A DNA stretch of 64,000 nt, from positions 172,185 to 236,184 of IMG/VR virus record IMGVR_UViG_3300030294_000005; one strand, written 5' to 3'. This DNA comes from a virus. The notes below the pieces were generated by a model, which saw nothing but the letters and a program-made list of their open reading frames with translations, was not told the origin of the DNA and made no database searches. The first letter of the stretch is position 1; each line of letters starts with the position of its first letter. Below are positions 49,431 to 57,854 of this stretch, one piece after another. The position numbers and the translations under genes are program-made.

Positions 49431-50159
49431 TTACTGAATTTCTACACTTGTATCCCCTAGAGCAATGTTATCAGATCTATATACATCATAGTCTTCAGTA
49501 TATCCATTTATATTAGTAAATGAAATAGTGCTGACTTGTGCAAAACCTCCATCAAATCCTCCAACTTTAAAAGCCACAGTACCTAATCGAGAAGGAATAC
49601 AATAATAAATATATTGATCTGATAAAGCATCAACTGTTATAGTTCTTGATTTTGTATTACTTAATTCTTTCACCAAAGAACTTATAAGAGCATTATTATA
49701 AGTTGTCGATGATGAAGTACCATAATAAATTCCATTTAAGAATTGAACAAGCATACTATGTGTCTTTGTATCTCCACCTTCATATGGGACCGCTGATAAT
49801 GTAAATGTTTTATCACTACTTATTGCTGTAGTATAATTGTAAGCTCTAAGATCTACATTAAGAGGAATGTTCTCAAATTTTTGTGAGAATGGAGTTTTAT
49901 TATATGCCCATGAAAAATTAATAGAATCTATTGTTATTCCAAGTTCTATTGTGGATGCATCAGAAGATAAACTCATAGTAAATGGATTTGACATATTATT
50001 TACTATGAGTGTTAATTCATTTAATTGTGTAAGTAATGCAGTAAATTTTTCTTCAGTTGTTTTTCCTTGTTCATCATATACATCTGAAGTTGTTGTTACA
50101 GGATGTATTTCTATCCAAGCTGTACCGTCCCAATACTTTTGTAATATAGTTTTTGCCAT
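49431..50159 (-). CDS. tail fibre-type protein, 242 aa, paralogous C-terminal domain
   Basis: The C-terminal about 170 residues (from FTMSLSSDASTIELGITIDS to YRSDNIALGDTSVEIQ) match the same region of the 477-aa fibre protein at 51180, with shared FLNGIYYG, IYYCIPSRLG and VGGFxGG blocks. The N-terminus (ILQKYWDGTAWIEIHPVT) resembles the short domain that starts many tail fibre proteins. Likely a receptor-binding or baseplate component that arose by duplication. Confidence 0.65.
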   Translation of the reverse strand: MAKTILQKYWDGTAWIEIHPVTTTSDVYDEQGKTTEEKFTALLTQLNELTLIVNNMSNPFTMSLSSDASTIELGITIDSINFSWAYNKTPFSQKFENIPLNVDLRAYNYTTAISSDKTFTLSAVPYEGGDTKTHSMLVQFLNGIYYGTSSSTTYNNALISSLVKELSNTKSRTITVDALSDQYIYYCIPSRLGTVAFKVGGFDGGFAQVSTISFTNINGYTEDYDVYRSDNIALGDTSVEIQ

Positions 50160-50187
50160 ACGGAAATCACCTCGATAAAATTATTTT

Positions 50188-50901
50188 TTATACAATCTCT
50201 TCAAACCAAACATCACCAATTTGTTGAGTAGTTGGTTCAACTGTTCCAATAGTGATATTAGTTTTTGAAGACCAACTAGCTTTTTGAATTACAGTAACAA
50301 ATTGTTTAACATCAGATTCTACAATATCTATAGCAGCATGTGTATGATCAGTTGGATCAAATTTTAATGGTTTATCAATAATATTTGCCCATTCTAATTT
50401 AACATTTGCCCAATCTGCATCGGCCATAATAACCCAAGCAGCACCATCATAAATATAAGTATCTCCAGTAACAGTTTCAAAACATCTATCAGCTTCTAAT
50501 GTTCCAGTAAGTGCTAATCTTGCAACACTATCTGCAACTACAAATACTCTAGCTTTATTACCATCTGGATATTGTGCTATTAATAATTTTCCATTAACGT
50601 CCAAAGAAGCATAGCCATTAGCAGCTCCTTTATTTGCAACATTCTCAGGAGTAAATCCAATAGCAGCAACTACAGCAGCATTAGTTATCTCAGCTTTAAT
50701 AGAATCAGTAATACCAGCTAATTTAGCTTTTTCTTCATTAGTATAATCATTAACTGAAAGACCCTTTCCAGTTACTTTATCAACTTTAGTAAGTAATAAA
50801 TCCGTAAGTCCTATTACGTTTTCTGGTTTAGTCTCTGGGAAAATAACATCATACCCACCTACACCATTTTTAATTTTTAAACGAATATTCTTATCTGACA
50901 T
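50188..50901 (-). CDS. tail fibre protein, 237 aa
   Basis: It contains the common phage-fibre segment KVDKVTGKGLSVNDYTNEEK, followed by KAKLAGI, and another, GFTPENVANKGAANGYASLD, ending VNGKL, both seen in many Firmicutes phage fibres. The C-terminal WFEEIV end resembles that of the 72-aa protein downstream (GDIWIESL), again showing module sharing in this operon. Confidence 0.7.
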   Translation of the reverse strand: MSDKNIRLKIKNGVGGYDVIFPETKPENVIGLTDLLLTKVDKVTGKGLSVNDYTNEEKAKLAGITDSIKAEITNAAVVAAIGFTPENVANKGAANGYASLDVNGKLLIAQYPDGNKARVFVVADSVARLALTGTLEADRCFETVTGDTYIYDGAAWVIMADADWANVKLEWANIIDKPLKFDPTDHTHAAIDIVESDVKQFVTVIQKASWSSKTNITIGTVEPTTQQIGDVWFEEIV

Positions 50902-50944
50902 AATACATTACTTCCTTTTTTTAAATTTTTTATTATAAAAATCT

Positions 50945-51163
50945 TTATAAACTTTCTATCCAGATATCACCAACATTTTGAGTAGTAGGTTCTGAATCAC
51001 TTACTATAACATTTGCACTTAGTTCTATTTTGTTACTTATTTCGTCTACTTTATCTTTTACACTTAATCCTTCTGTGCCATCATATGATACATTTTTAGC
51101 ATCCATTAATTTAAATGTCATATTATTTTTTTGAGTTATTTTTGAAATTACTGGTATAGCCAT
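50945..51163 (-). CDS. small fibre-operon protein, 72 aa
   Basis: N-terminal 40 residues match the 157-aa protein (MAIPVISKITQKNNMTFKLM, then DAKNVSYDGTE). The end (EPTTQNVGDIWIESL) matches the end of the 237-aa fibre protein (EPTTQQIGDVWFEEIV). It seems to be a minimal fusion of two modules used by its neighbours. Function unknown. Confidence 0.6.
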   Translation of the reverse strand: MAIPVISKITQKNNMTFKLMDAKNVSYDGTEGLSVKDKVDEISNKIELSANVIVSDSEPTTQNVGDIWIESL

Positions 51164-51179
51164 TTAAACTGATACCTCC

Positions 51180-52613
51180 TTAAGCAATATTTATAGTTGT
51201 TGAACCTAATCCAGCATTATCAGATCTGTATATATCATAGCTTTCAGTAAATCCATTTGCATTTGTAAATTGAATAGTACTTACTAATCCTAATCCACCT
51301 TCAAAGCCACCAACAGTAAATGTAATAGCTCCCAATCTAGATGGAATACAATAATAGATATAATCTGTTTCACCAGCAGCGTTAACATTTATTGTTCTTC
51401 CTTTTGTATCACTTAATACTTTTGTTAAAGATTTTACAAGAGTATTATCATAACTTACTGATGAAGAAACTCCATAATAAATTCCATTAAAGAATTTAAT
51501 ACTTGCTGTTGATGTTTTAACACTACTATCTGGTGCAACAGCCGATAATGTAAATGTTTTATTAGTTGATACAGGGGTAGTATAAGTTTTAGTTCTCAAA
51601 GCATTATCTAATGTTGTTCCTTCAAATTGTTGTGATGTTGGTACACCACCAGCATAACTCCATGTAAAGATAATAGAATTAATAATAGTTCCAGCTTCAG
51701 CTATAGATACGTTTGCAACTAAACTAGCTGTAAATGGAGTAGAAGGAATACCACCTATTATTATTAATATAGATGCTATTTGAGTTCTTATATAATTCAA
51801 TTGTGAATTAAGATCAGTTATAGCTGATCCATCAGCTTTGTTACCTATAGTTGCTACCGCATTTTTATCATCTATAGTATAATCATTAGCTGAAAGACCT
51901 TTCCCAGCTACTTTATCAACCTTGTTACCTATAGTTGCTACTGCATTTTTATCTTGGGTTGCATAATCATTAGTTGAAAGACCTTTTCCAGCTACTTTAT
52001 CAACCTTATTTTCAATATTAACATCAACAGTAATACCATCTATAAGTTCTTGTAATGCTGCAATATCGGCTTGATTTGGAATAGCTATTACTCCAGTAGC
52101 TCCACCAACATATAAACGTTTTTCATCATTAACTACTGCAGGCTCACCTACTGCTAATGTAGGAAGATCAGCTTTTGCCCCTCTTCTAAATTTAATAGTA
52201 GCACCTGTTTTATCAGTAAATACTTTACCATCAACTAATGTTACTGTACCTCCACCACCACCACCATTATTAGCAATGTATGTTTTGATAGCATTACCAG
52301 TTACAAGACCTGGAGAATCCTTAGCATCCAATATACCTGATATAAATGGAAAAGAATCTGGTTTACCATTATATGGATCTGGAATAGGATCTTCTCCTGT
52401 AGTATTATCTTTTTTATAATTAGATAGAGTTAATTTTAGTCTTTTATCAGCACTTAATATTTCTAATACCGTAGCCTTTTCTAATATACAAGAAAGTATA
52501 TCTTCTAGAGATAGTCTTATTGAAAATACAGAACTATATATAGGCTTTGATAAATTTCTTAACTGCTTATCAGTTATTACATCTACATTTTTATAAATAA
52601 TAACAGCACTCAT
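51180..52613 (-). CDS. tail fibre protein, 477 aa
   Basis: First gene of the fibre operon, after a late-type promoter (52639-52650) and AGGAGGTG. It has two copies of the fibre segment KVDKVAGKGLSxNDY (near 215 and 240), a Gly-rich stretch (NNGGGGGGTVTLVDG), a KFRRGAKADLPTLAVGEPAV segment typical of collagen-like fibre tips, and a C-terminal domain shared with the 242-aa protein. It probably forms the main host-binding fibre. Confidence 0.75.
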   Translation of the reverse strand: MSAVIIYKNVDVITDKQLRNLSKPIYSSVFSIRLSLEDILSCILEKATVLEILSADKRLKLTLSNYKKDNTTGEDPIPDPYNGKPDSFPFISGILDAKDSPGLVTGNAIKTYIANNGGGGGGTVTLVDGKVFTDKTGATIKFRRGAKADLPTLAVGEPAVVNDEKRLYVGGATGVIAIPNQADIAALQELIDGITVDVNIENKVDKVAGKGLSTNDYATQDKNAVATIGNKVDKVAGKGLSANDYTIDDKNAVATIGNKADGSAITDLNSQLNYIRTQIASILIIIGGIPSTPFTASLVANVSIAEAGTIINSIIFTWSYAGGVPTSQQFEGTTLDNALRTKTYTTPVSTNKTFTLSAVAPDSSVKTSTASIKFFNGIYYGVSSSVSYDNTLVKSLTKVLSDTKGRTINVNAAGETDYIYYCIPSRLGAITFTVGGFEGGLGLVSTIQFTNANGFTESYDIYRSDNAGLGSTTINIA

Positions 52614-52638
52614 TAATATTACACCTCCTATTTGTTTT

Positions 52639-52650
52639 TATATATTTGTT
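52639..52650 (-). promoter_or_regulatory. late-type promoter AACA-N6-TA for fibre operon
   Basis: Minus strand reads AACAAATATATA, 26 bases before the fibre start codon. Confidence 0.6.
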
Positions 52651-52664
52651 AAAACATATTTGAC

Positions 52665-52701
52665 AAAAAGGCAAAATAACTGTAGAGTTAACTACAGTTA
52701 T
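52665..52701 (-). terminator. Rho-independent terminator after ribonucleotide reductase
   Basis: Stem ATAACTGTAG (52676-52685) with CTACAGTTAT (52692-52701); on the minus strand it is followed by TTTTGCCTTTTTG. Confidence 0.75.
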
Positions 52702-52711
52702 TTATTTTAAA

Positions 52712-55042
52712 TTAGCATTTATTCCATCCACAATTATAGCATTGAATACATCCAGATACATGGTCTAGTTTTGTTCCACATTCAGGACATATATTTTTTT
52801 GTAAAGCTTCAGTCATAGATAACTTCTTTTCTTTTATTTTATTTTTTTCTTCATCTGTTTTTTTATGCTTTATTATAATATCAGAATCAGAACCTTTATT
52901 TTTCATTTCCATTTCTAATATTCTAGCCATAGCATCTGGACATGAAAGTCCATCTAATTCTTTTCCATTATGTTGACAAGCAGCACATGTTATTCCTTTC
53001 AATTGATCTACAGCATCTTCTACAGAAACTCCTCTTCTAAAAGCTAATGAAGTCATTCTACTTAATGCCTCAACATTAGCTTTACATAATCCATTTTTTA
53101 TATTTACAAATGTTTCAACTACTTGATTATTATCTGGATTTTTATTTAAAGTCATATAGAATGTACCACATCCTGATCTAGCAGAATAAGTATTACCTGA
53201 TAATCTTCTTCCAAAATCTTTTCTAGATTTTTTAATAAACTTTTCTTTTTCAACTTTAGGTTCTTCCAATGAAGTAGTTAATGTTTGACCTTCTCTACAT
53301 CCATCTCTATATACAGTTAATCCTTTACATCCTGTTTTCCAACCTAGTTCTATTATAGAAGATATCTCTTTTACAGTTGCAGAATTAGCAAAGTTTATAG
53401 TTTTGCTTATTGATAAATCAACATATTTTTGAAATTCAGCAACTACATACACATGATCTTCTGGAGATATATCATGTGCTGTAACAAATAGATCCTGCAT
53501 ATCTAACGGTATCTCATCAATACCAACACATGAACCATGATTATCTGCAACTTTCTTTAATATTTGATCATTGAATAATCCTCTATTTCTTAATTCACGT
53601 TCAAATATTGAATTTGTATAGAAGTATATATTTCCATTATTAGTTTTTCTATAATATGCTAAAGCAAATTCAGGTTCTATCCCACCAGATACTCCAGCTA
53701 AAGCTGATAATGTACCATTTGGGGCTATAGATATTAGATTAGAGTTTCTTATTTTTATGCCTTTCTTAGCCCAGACACTACCTTCCCATTTAGGATATAC
53801 ACCTCTAGTTATAGCAAGTTCAACAGATGATTCAACACTATTAGATTCTATTCCTTTCATTAATTGATCTATGAAAGCAATACATTCTGGATTATTTCCA
53901 TATCTTATACCCAAATTATATAATGCAGATCCAAATCCCATAACCCCTAATCCTATAGGTCTCAAATCTTCTGTCATTTGTTGTATTTCTGCTAATGGTA
54001 ATTTATTTGTAGCTACCATATCATCAAGCCATCTTATAGCATTTTTTGTATATTTAAAGAATTCTTCAAATTTAAACATATGATTATCATCAATAAATTC
54101 AACCATATTTATACTTGCTAAATTACAACTTGTCCAAGGAATATTAGAAAATTCATTACATGGATTAGTAAATACCCTTCTTCCTATATGAGGGTTTTTA
54201 TTAGCTCTATCCATAGTATCTTGATAATTAAATCCTGGATCACCTATCTTCCAAGCAGCCTCATCTATAAATTTCTTTAAATCTCTAGCTCTAACTGTTT
54301 CATATACTTTTATAGGATATCCTTTGCCTTTCCAAGCGTCTAAATCTCCATCCCATTCAGCATCATATATTACTTTATCCATATGCTCATAATCAGGAAA
54401 TACTAAATCCCATGGTTCATCATTCTCTACTTTTTTCATAAATTCATCAGACAATGATACTGATATATTCATTAATGTAAATTCAGTAGGTAAAGCGTTA
54501 ACCTTTAAATTTATAAAATCTTTTATATTTGGATGCCACATATCCATATTTATTTTTATAGCACCACGTTTTGAATAGTTTGCAATAGTCATTGCAGATG
54601 CTGCTTCATTATATACTCTCATAAAGTATGTTGGTCCACAACTATATCCATTACTCTTCTCAACTCTTGCACTCTTTGGTCTTAATACTGATATATTAGC
54701 AACGCCGACTCCACCACTTTTTTGAAATATCTTTGCCATTTTTGCTACAGCTCCAAATACACTCTCTATATTATCTCTAATATCAATTATAAAACATGAA
54801 CTATATTGACCTGGATCTTCTGGATTTGCATTTATTAAACAAGGTGAACTAAATATAAATTTCATATTTATCATTGCATCATAAATTTCTTTTTGAGCAA
54901 TTATAGCATCTTCTTTAGTTAATTCTCCTTGTGATATCGTTTTAGAAACTCTATCTGCAATATCTTCCCACGTTGTTTCCCCATCTCTAAAATATCTTTT
55001 CTCTTCTAATATTTTTAGTCCATTTTCAGTTATCTGTCCCAT
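52712..55042 (-). CDS. nrdJ: class II (adenosylcobalamin-dependent) ribonucleotide reductase
   Basis: The catalytic barrel has SSCFIIDI (active-site Cys), the NPCNEFSNIPWTSCNLASIN block (catalytic N-x-C-x-E and second Cys), and PNGTLSALAGVSGGIEPEFA. The N-terminal layout (FSSPCLINANPEDPGQYSSC) and lack of an ATP cone plus the absence of a small-subunit gene fit a B12-dependent class II enzyme. After about residue 590 comes a TSCPD-like domain (SGCGTFYMTLNKN, GITCAACQHNG) and a terminal four-Cys zinc ribbon (CPECG, CYNCGW), common in NrdJ. It makes dNTPs for phage DNA without needing oxygen. Single gene with own terminator. Confidence 0.88.
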   Translation of the reverse strand: MGQITENGLKILEEKRYFRDGETTWEDIADRVSKTISQGELTKEDAIIAQKEIYDAMINMKFIFSSPCLINANPEDPGQYSSCFIIDIRDNIESVFGAVAKMAKIFQKSGGVGVANISVLRPKSARVEKSNGYSCGPTYFMRVYNEAASAMTIANYSKRGAIKINMDMWHPNIKDFINLKVNALPTEFTLMNISVSLSDEFMKKVENDEPWDLVFPDYEHMDKVIYDAEWDGDLDAWKGKGYPIKVYETVRARDLKKFIDEAAWKIGDPGFNYQDTMDRANKNPHIGRRVFTNPCNEFSNIPWTSCNLASINMVEFIDDNHMFKFEEFFKYTKNAIRWLDDMVATNKLPLAEIQQMTEDLRPIGLGVMGFGSALYNLGIRYGNNPECIAFIDQLMKGIESNSVESSVELAITRGVYPKWEGSVWAKKGIKIRNSNLISIAPNGTLSALAGVSGGIEPEFALAYYRKTNNGNIYFYTNSIFERELRNRGLFNDQILKKVADNHGSCVGIDEIPLDMQDLFVTAHDISPEDHVYVVAEFQKYVDLSISKTINFANSATVKEISSIIELGWKTGCKGLTVYRDGCREGQTLTTSLEEPKVEKEKFIKKSRKDFGRRLSGNTYSARSGCGTFYMTLNKNPDNNQVVETFVNIKNGLCKANVEALSRMTSLAFRRGVSVEDAVDQLKGITCAACQHNGKELDGLSCPDAMARILEMEMKNKGSDSDIIIKHKKTDEEKNKIKEKKLSMTEALQKNICPECGTKLDHVSGCIQCYNCGWNKC

Positions 55043-55074
55043 ATATAAATCTCCTTTGTTGGTAAATTTTTCTT

Positions 55075-55086
55075 TATCTATAAGTT
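55075..55086 (-). promoter_or_regulatory. possible promoter variant AACT-N6-TA
   Basis: Minus strand reads AACTTATAGATA, 33 bases before the reductase gene; same variant as at 10788 and 22423. Confidence 0.3.
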
Positions 55087-55114
55087 ATAATATTTTTATT
55101 TAACTAGCATATTT

Positions 55115-55150
55115 ATAAAAAATAAAACTAGTGCAGTTATACACTAGTTT
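55115..55150 (-). terminator. Rho-independent terminator (leftward)
   Basis: Stem AAACTAGTG (55125-55133) with CACTAGTTT (55142-55150); its left flank gives a minus-strand T-run. It overlaps the stop codon of the 67-aa gene. Confidence 0.75.
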
Positions 55151-55340
55151 CTTTTGATAATAGGAGCAGGAGTTCATCTTGCTTCTTTTCTAATATAATT
55201 TCTGCTTCTTTACAAGACTTTACTATATTATCAACTGTATCATTTTGTTTTAAATCTCGCTTATATATCTCACTTGATAATCTTGATTGTGCCATTAATT
55301 CTATAGTTTTATCCATTATATCATTACTTTGTTTACTCAT
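55137..55340 (-). CDS. small helical protein, 67 aa
   Basis: Entirely helical and highly charged (KEAEIILEKKQDELLLLLSK), likely a coiled coil. AGGGGGTA serves as ribosome binding site, and an early-type element lies just upstream (55354-55380). It ends within a terminator. Unknown; early-type single gene. Confidence 0.55.
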   Translation of the reverse strand: MSKQSNDIMDKTIELMAQSRLSSEIYKRDLKQNDTVDNIVKSCKEAEIILEKKQDELLLLLSKETSV

Positions 55341-55353
55341 TTTAATACCCCCT

Positions 55354-55380
55354 AATTATATATATCTATAATATATAATT
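55354..55380 (-). promoter_or_regulatory. putative early promoter, partial match
   Basis: Minus strand: AATTATATATTATA, GA, then TATATATAATT. The upstream half is perfect, the downstream half diverges. Confidence 0.45.
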
Positions 55381-55394
55381 ATTAAAATATCAAA

Positions 55395-55946
55395 TTACAA
55401 AATAATTTGATCATTAAAATATTTATTAGATAAGACTTCTACAGGAATAAATATTATTCTAAATGGAATATCTATACCTAATATGTAATCAGTTCTATCT
55501 TGTAATGAATTGAAAATTTTAATGTATATATCTTCTTTAAGATTAAAATCTTTTATAAAAGATTCTTTCTGTATTTTTTCTTTATTTAAATTATAATAAA
55601 GAGTTTTTGTAGATATTATTAGTGCACTTTTTAGTTCAAAATCCTCTAGCTTTTTTATAGTTTCTAATCTTACTTTTTTGCCATACTCTTCATCAACATA
55701 TTTTATACAAGCCATTTTATAATAATCTTCTTCAGCAATTGATACCATATCATCAATCAAACCTTCTAACAGCAATTTATAAAATACTATAGGAGTATGG
55801 ACATAAATCTCTGCAACATTAACGCCATTAAAAGATATAACCTTATACTCTTTTTCAATTTCTTCATTAATACCATAACTATGATTTATTTCTTTAATCC
55901 GCTGTCCTAACCCTTCTATTTTTACATACTGTTCAATTTCCATCAT
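55395..55946 (-). CDS. hypothetical early-type protein, 183 aa
   Basis: Start set at the first of two ATGs (55946), nine bases after AAGGAGA. An early-type element lies at 55975-56002. The protein is acidic and mixed alpha/beta, not recognised. It contains a KVISFNG stretch near residue 35, which may be a chance match to the recurring motif, since it lies inside a likely folded domain. Confidence 0.6.
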   Translation of the reverse strand: MMEIEQYVKIEGLGQRIKEINHSYGINEEIEKEYKVISFNGVNVAEIYVHTPIVFYKLLLEGLIDDMVSIAEEDYYKMACIKYVDEEYGKKVRLETIKKLEDFELKSALIISTKTLYYNLNKEKIQKESFIKDFNLKEDIYIKIFNSLQDRTDYILGIDIPFRIIFIPVEVLSNKYFNDQIIL

Positions 55947-55974
55947 ATTAATCAATCTCCTTTATAATAATATA

Positions 55975-56002
55975 TTTTATTTACATTATTATAATATATA
56001 AT
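55975..56002 (-). promoter_or_regulatory. putative early promoter (long A+T element)
   Basis: Minus strand: ATTATATATTATA, AT, then AATGTAAATAAAA; close to the consensus with one inserted base; 29 bases before the 183-aa gene. Confidence 0.55.
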
Positions 56003-56021
56003 CATTATATTTATTAATTAT

Positions 56022-56063
56022 AAAAAATAAAAAATCAGAGTAATAGCAATTAGCTATTACTCT
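56022..56063 (-). terminator. Rho-independent terminator (leftward)
   Basis: Stem AGAGTAATAGC (56037-56047) with GCTATTACTCT (56053-56063); the A-rich left flank is the minus-strand T-run. Confidence 0.85.
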
Positions 56064-56074
56064 ATTAATTTGTT

Positions 56075-56488
56075 TTACTTTCTAAAGAAAGCTACAGGTA
56101 GTTTTTGTTTTAAATAAGCCTTCTGGCCTAACTTAGCAGCTTGAGTTGCTTTCATACTATACTTAGCAGTTATCTTTTCTAATAGTTCTCTTTCTTTAAT
56201 TCTATTCTTAGTTAATTGAGTGAATAGAATATCATCACTATCTTTAGCTAACTGTAATGCAGCCATTTTCAATCTTCTTGATAAATCATCCTCTTTGGAT
56301 AATCTTACAAGAGTCTTTCTAGAAATGATTCCACCCTCTTCTAAAGCTACAGCTTCTTGAGATTCTAAGAATTCTTTCTTTCTTTCATCTGGAAGTCTTG
56401 AAAGTTCATCATATATATAGCTTTCTGTTAATTCATTTGGATTCTTTAAATCATTCGTCATTGATCCAGTAGCACCGAAAATATTCAT
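56075..56488 (-). CDS. hypothetical late-type protein, 137 aa
   Basis: Helical, strongly charged and basic at its C-terminus (GQKAYLKQKLPVAFFRK). It has a late-type promoter at 56519-56530, AAGGAGG as ribosome binding site, and a terminator right after. The N-terminus MNIFGATGSMTNDLKNPNEL is small-residue rich. Late expression suggests an internal or structural virion protein; the family is not recognised. Confidence 0.6.
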   Translation of the reverse strand: MNIFGATGSMTNDLKNPNELTESYIYDELSRLPDERKKEFLESQEAVALEEGGIISRKTLVRLSKEDDLSRRLKMAALQLAKDSDDILFTQLTKNRIKERELLEKITAKYSMKATQAAKLGQKAYLKQKLPVAFFRK

Positions 56489-56518
56489 ATTAATATTCCT
56501 CCTTAAATTTTAGTATAT

Positions 56519-56530
56519 TAATATGATGTT
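56519..56530 (-). promoter_or_regulatory. late-type promoter AACA-N6-TA
   Basis: Minus strand reads AACATCATATTA, 31 bases ahead of the 137-aa gene. Confidence 0.55.
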
Positions 56531-56558
56531 ATTTTATATAAAGAAAAATACATTTATA

Positions 56559-56954
56559 TTATTCTTTTTTATCAAACGATATTACTTTAAGCTTCATTTC
56601 CTCAATACCTTTTTCTATCATAGTATCAAAATTAATAAATTTTACATCTTTATTTGATATTAGAAATGCACTAGCATCTAAAGAGTTTAATTTTTCACTA
56701 CCTATTTCTTTTACTACTAAGATTTCATCATCTAATAAAAGTTTTTGAATACTAGTTATAACTTTAAGATCATCATCATCAGATTGTAAATCTATTATTC
56801 CATCACAAGAAAACATAGCTTTTGAACTATCATCAATATCTCTTCCAAATATAATAATATTACTAGACGGTATAGATTCTACAAGTTCTATATATGCATC
56901 TATATCTTTAACACCTACAGAATTTGATAAAGTTTTTCCATAATAATCAGCCAT
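56559..56954 (-). CDS. hypothetical protein with C-terminal KVISF tag, 131 aa
   Basis: Unrecognised. The last ten residues, LKVISFDKKE, match the motif found at the ends of several replication and transcription enzymes here. The body is an acidic alpha/beta domain (IIIFGRDIDDSSK, LQSDDDDLKVITSIQKLLLD). It lies 24 bases downstream of the 250-aa gene and shares its early-type promoter. Confidence 0.6.
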   Translation of the reverse strand: MADYYGKTLSNSVGVKDIDAYIELVESIPSSNIIIFGRDIDDSSKAMFSCDGIIDLQSDDDDLKVITSIQKLLLDDEILVVKEIGSEKLNSLDASAFLISNKDVKFINFDTMIEKGIEEMKLKVISFDKKE

Positions 56955-56978
56955 TTAAATCACTACTCCTTAAAATTT

Positions 56979-57731
56979 TTATTTAAATTTAATTGTTCCA
57001 TCTTCATATTGTACACAATAATCAGCAGTTAATACTTGTTTCCATTTCTCTTTGCTATTCTTTAATTTATTAAATTCAAATACATATACATTATCTGCTG
57101 CCCATTCACATAAATCATCTAAAGTTAAAAATACTGAAGATATAGGCTGCTCTAATTCCCATAATTGATAACCATCTCCTATTGGCGGATCATATTGTTT
57201 ACATTCATCATATAATTTTCTAATTTCATCAGAATACCACGCTTCACCTTCTCCATCACAATAAGAGCATATTCCAAATACTCCAAGTCTCATTGCCCTA
57301 GTTTTTACACAAATTATTCTATTAGTCGTGTCATGTCCAAATCCTATTTTTGCCCAAACATTAACTTCATTTGCAGTTGGTATATAACCATTATTAAAAG
57401 GTAACCAAGAATTTCCACCTTCTTTAATTTTTTGTTTTATAATTTCTTTTTGTTCATTATTTATTGCAACTCTAGTAAAATCCCATAATCTATTTGCATT
57501 TAATAATGCTTGAACTTCGTCTTGTTCTAAATTATATTGCCATCCTTCTATAATCTTACCATTATCAGAATAGGTATACCACTCTTTATTTAATTTCATA
57601 GTTGCTTCATTAAATCCTGATCCATTACACGCTTTACATTCTATACTTTTATATGGATTTATATAACCTTTCCAAGTTTGGTTTAATGGATATTTAAAAT
57701 CCATTGGAACTCTTTTTAATGATTTTCCCAT
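56979..57731 (-). CDS. CxxCxGxG zinc-motif protein, 250 aa
   Basis: Two half-sites, CKACNGSGFN near residue 32 and CSYCDGEGEAW near residue 155, are the CxxCxGxG motifs that bind zinc in DnaJ-type zinc fingers; here they are about 120 residues apart. The region GDGYQLWELEQPISSVFLTL is like that of a small family of phage proteins of unknown function that I have seen with the same CxxCxGxG pair. Early-type promoter at 57755-57781; AAAGGAGG before the start. Function unknown. Confidence 0.65.
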   Translation of the reverse strand: MGKSLKRVPMDFKYPLNQTWKGYINPYKSIECKACNGSGFNEATMKLNKEWYTYSDNGKIIEGWQYNLEQDEVQALLNANRLWDFTRVAINNEQKEIIKQKIKEGGNSWLPFNNGYIPTANEVNVWAKIGFGHDTTNRIICVKTRAMRLGVFGICSYCDGEGEAWYSDEIRKLYDECKQYDPPIGDGYQLWELEQPISSVFLTLDDLCEWAADNVYVFEFNKLKNSKEKWKQVLTADYCVQYEDGTIKFK

Positions 57732-57754
57732 TTATATTTCCTCCTTTATTTTTA

Positions 57755-57781
57755 TTTTATTCATTTCTATAATATATAATT
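57755..57781 (-). promoter_or_regulatory. putative early promoter (long A+T element)
   Basis: Minus strand: AATTATATATTATA, GA, then AATGAATAAAA, differing from the consensus copies at only one or two bases in the spacer; 24 bases before the 250-aa gene. Confidence 0.7.
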
Positions 57782-57815
57782 AAAATAGATATTAGTAAAA
57801 AAATATATAATTCAC

Positions 57816-57827
57816 AACATTAAAATA
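57816..57827 (+). promoter_or_regulatory. late-type promoter AACA-N6-TA for DNA polymerase C half
   Basis: AACATTAAAATA, 28 bases before the start of exon 1, back to back with an early-type element on the other strand. Confidence 0.55.
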
Positions 57828-57854
57828 AAGAAAAGTATTAGGAGTGTGTTATAT

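Noticed and set aside
55835-55855. KVISF within the 183-aa early-type protein counted as a tag
   Set aside because: It lies inside a probable folded domain rather than at a terminus or insertion, so it is likely chance.
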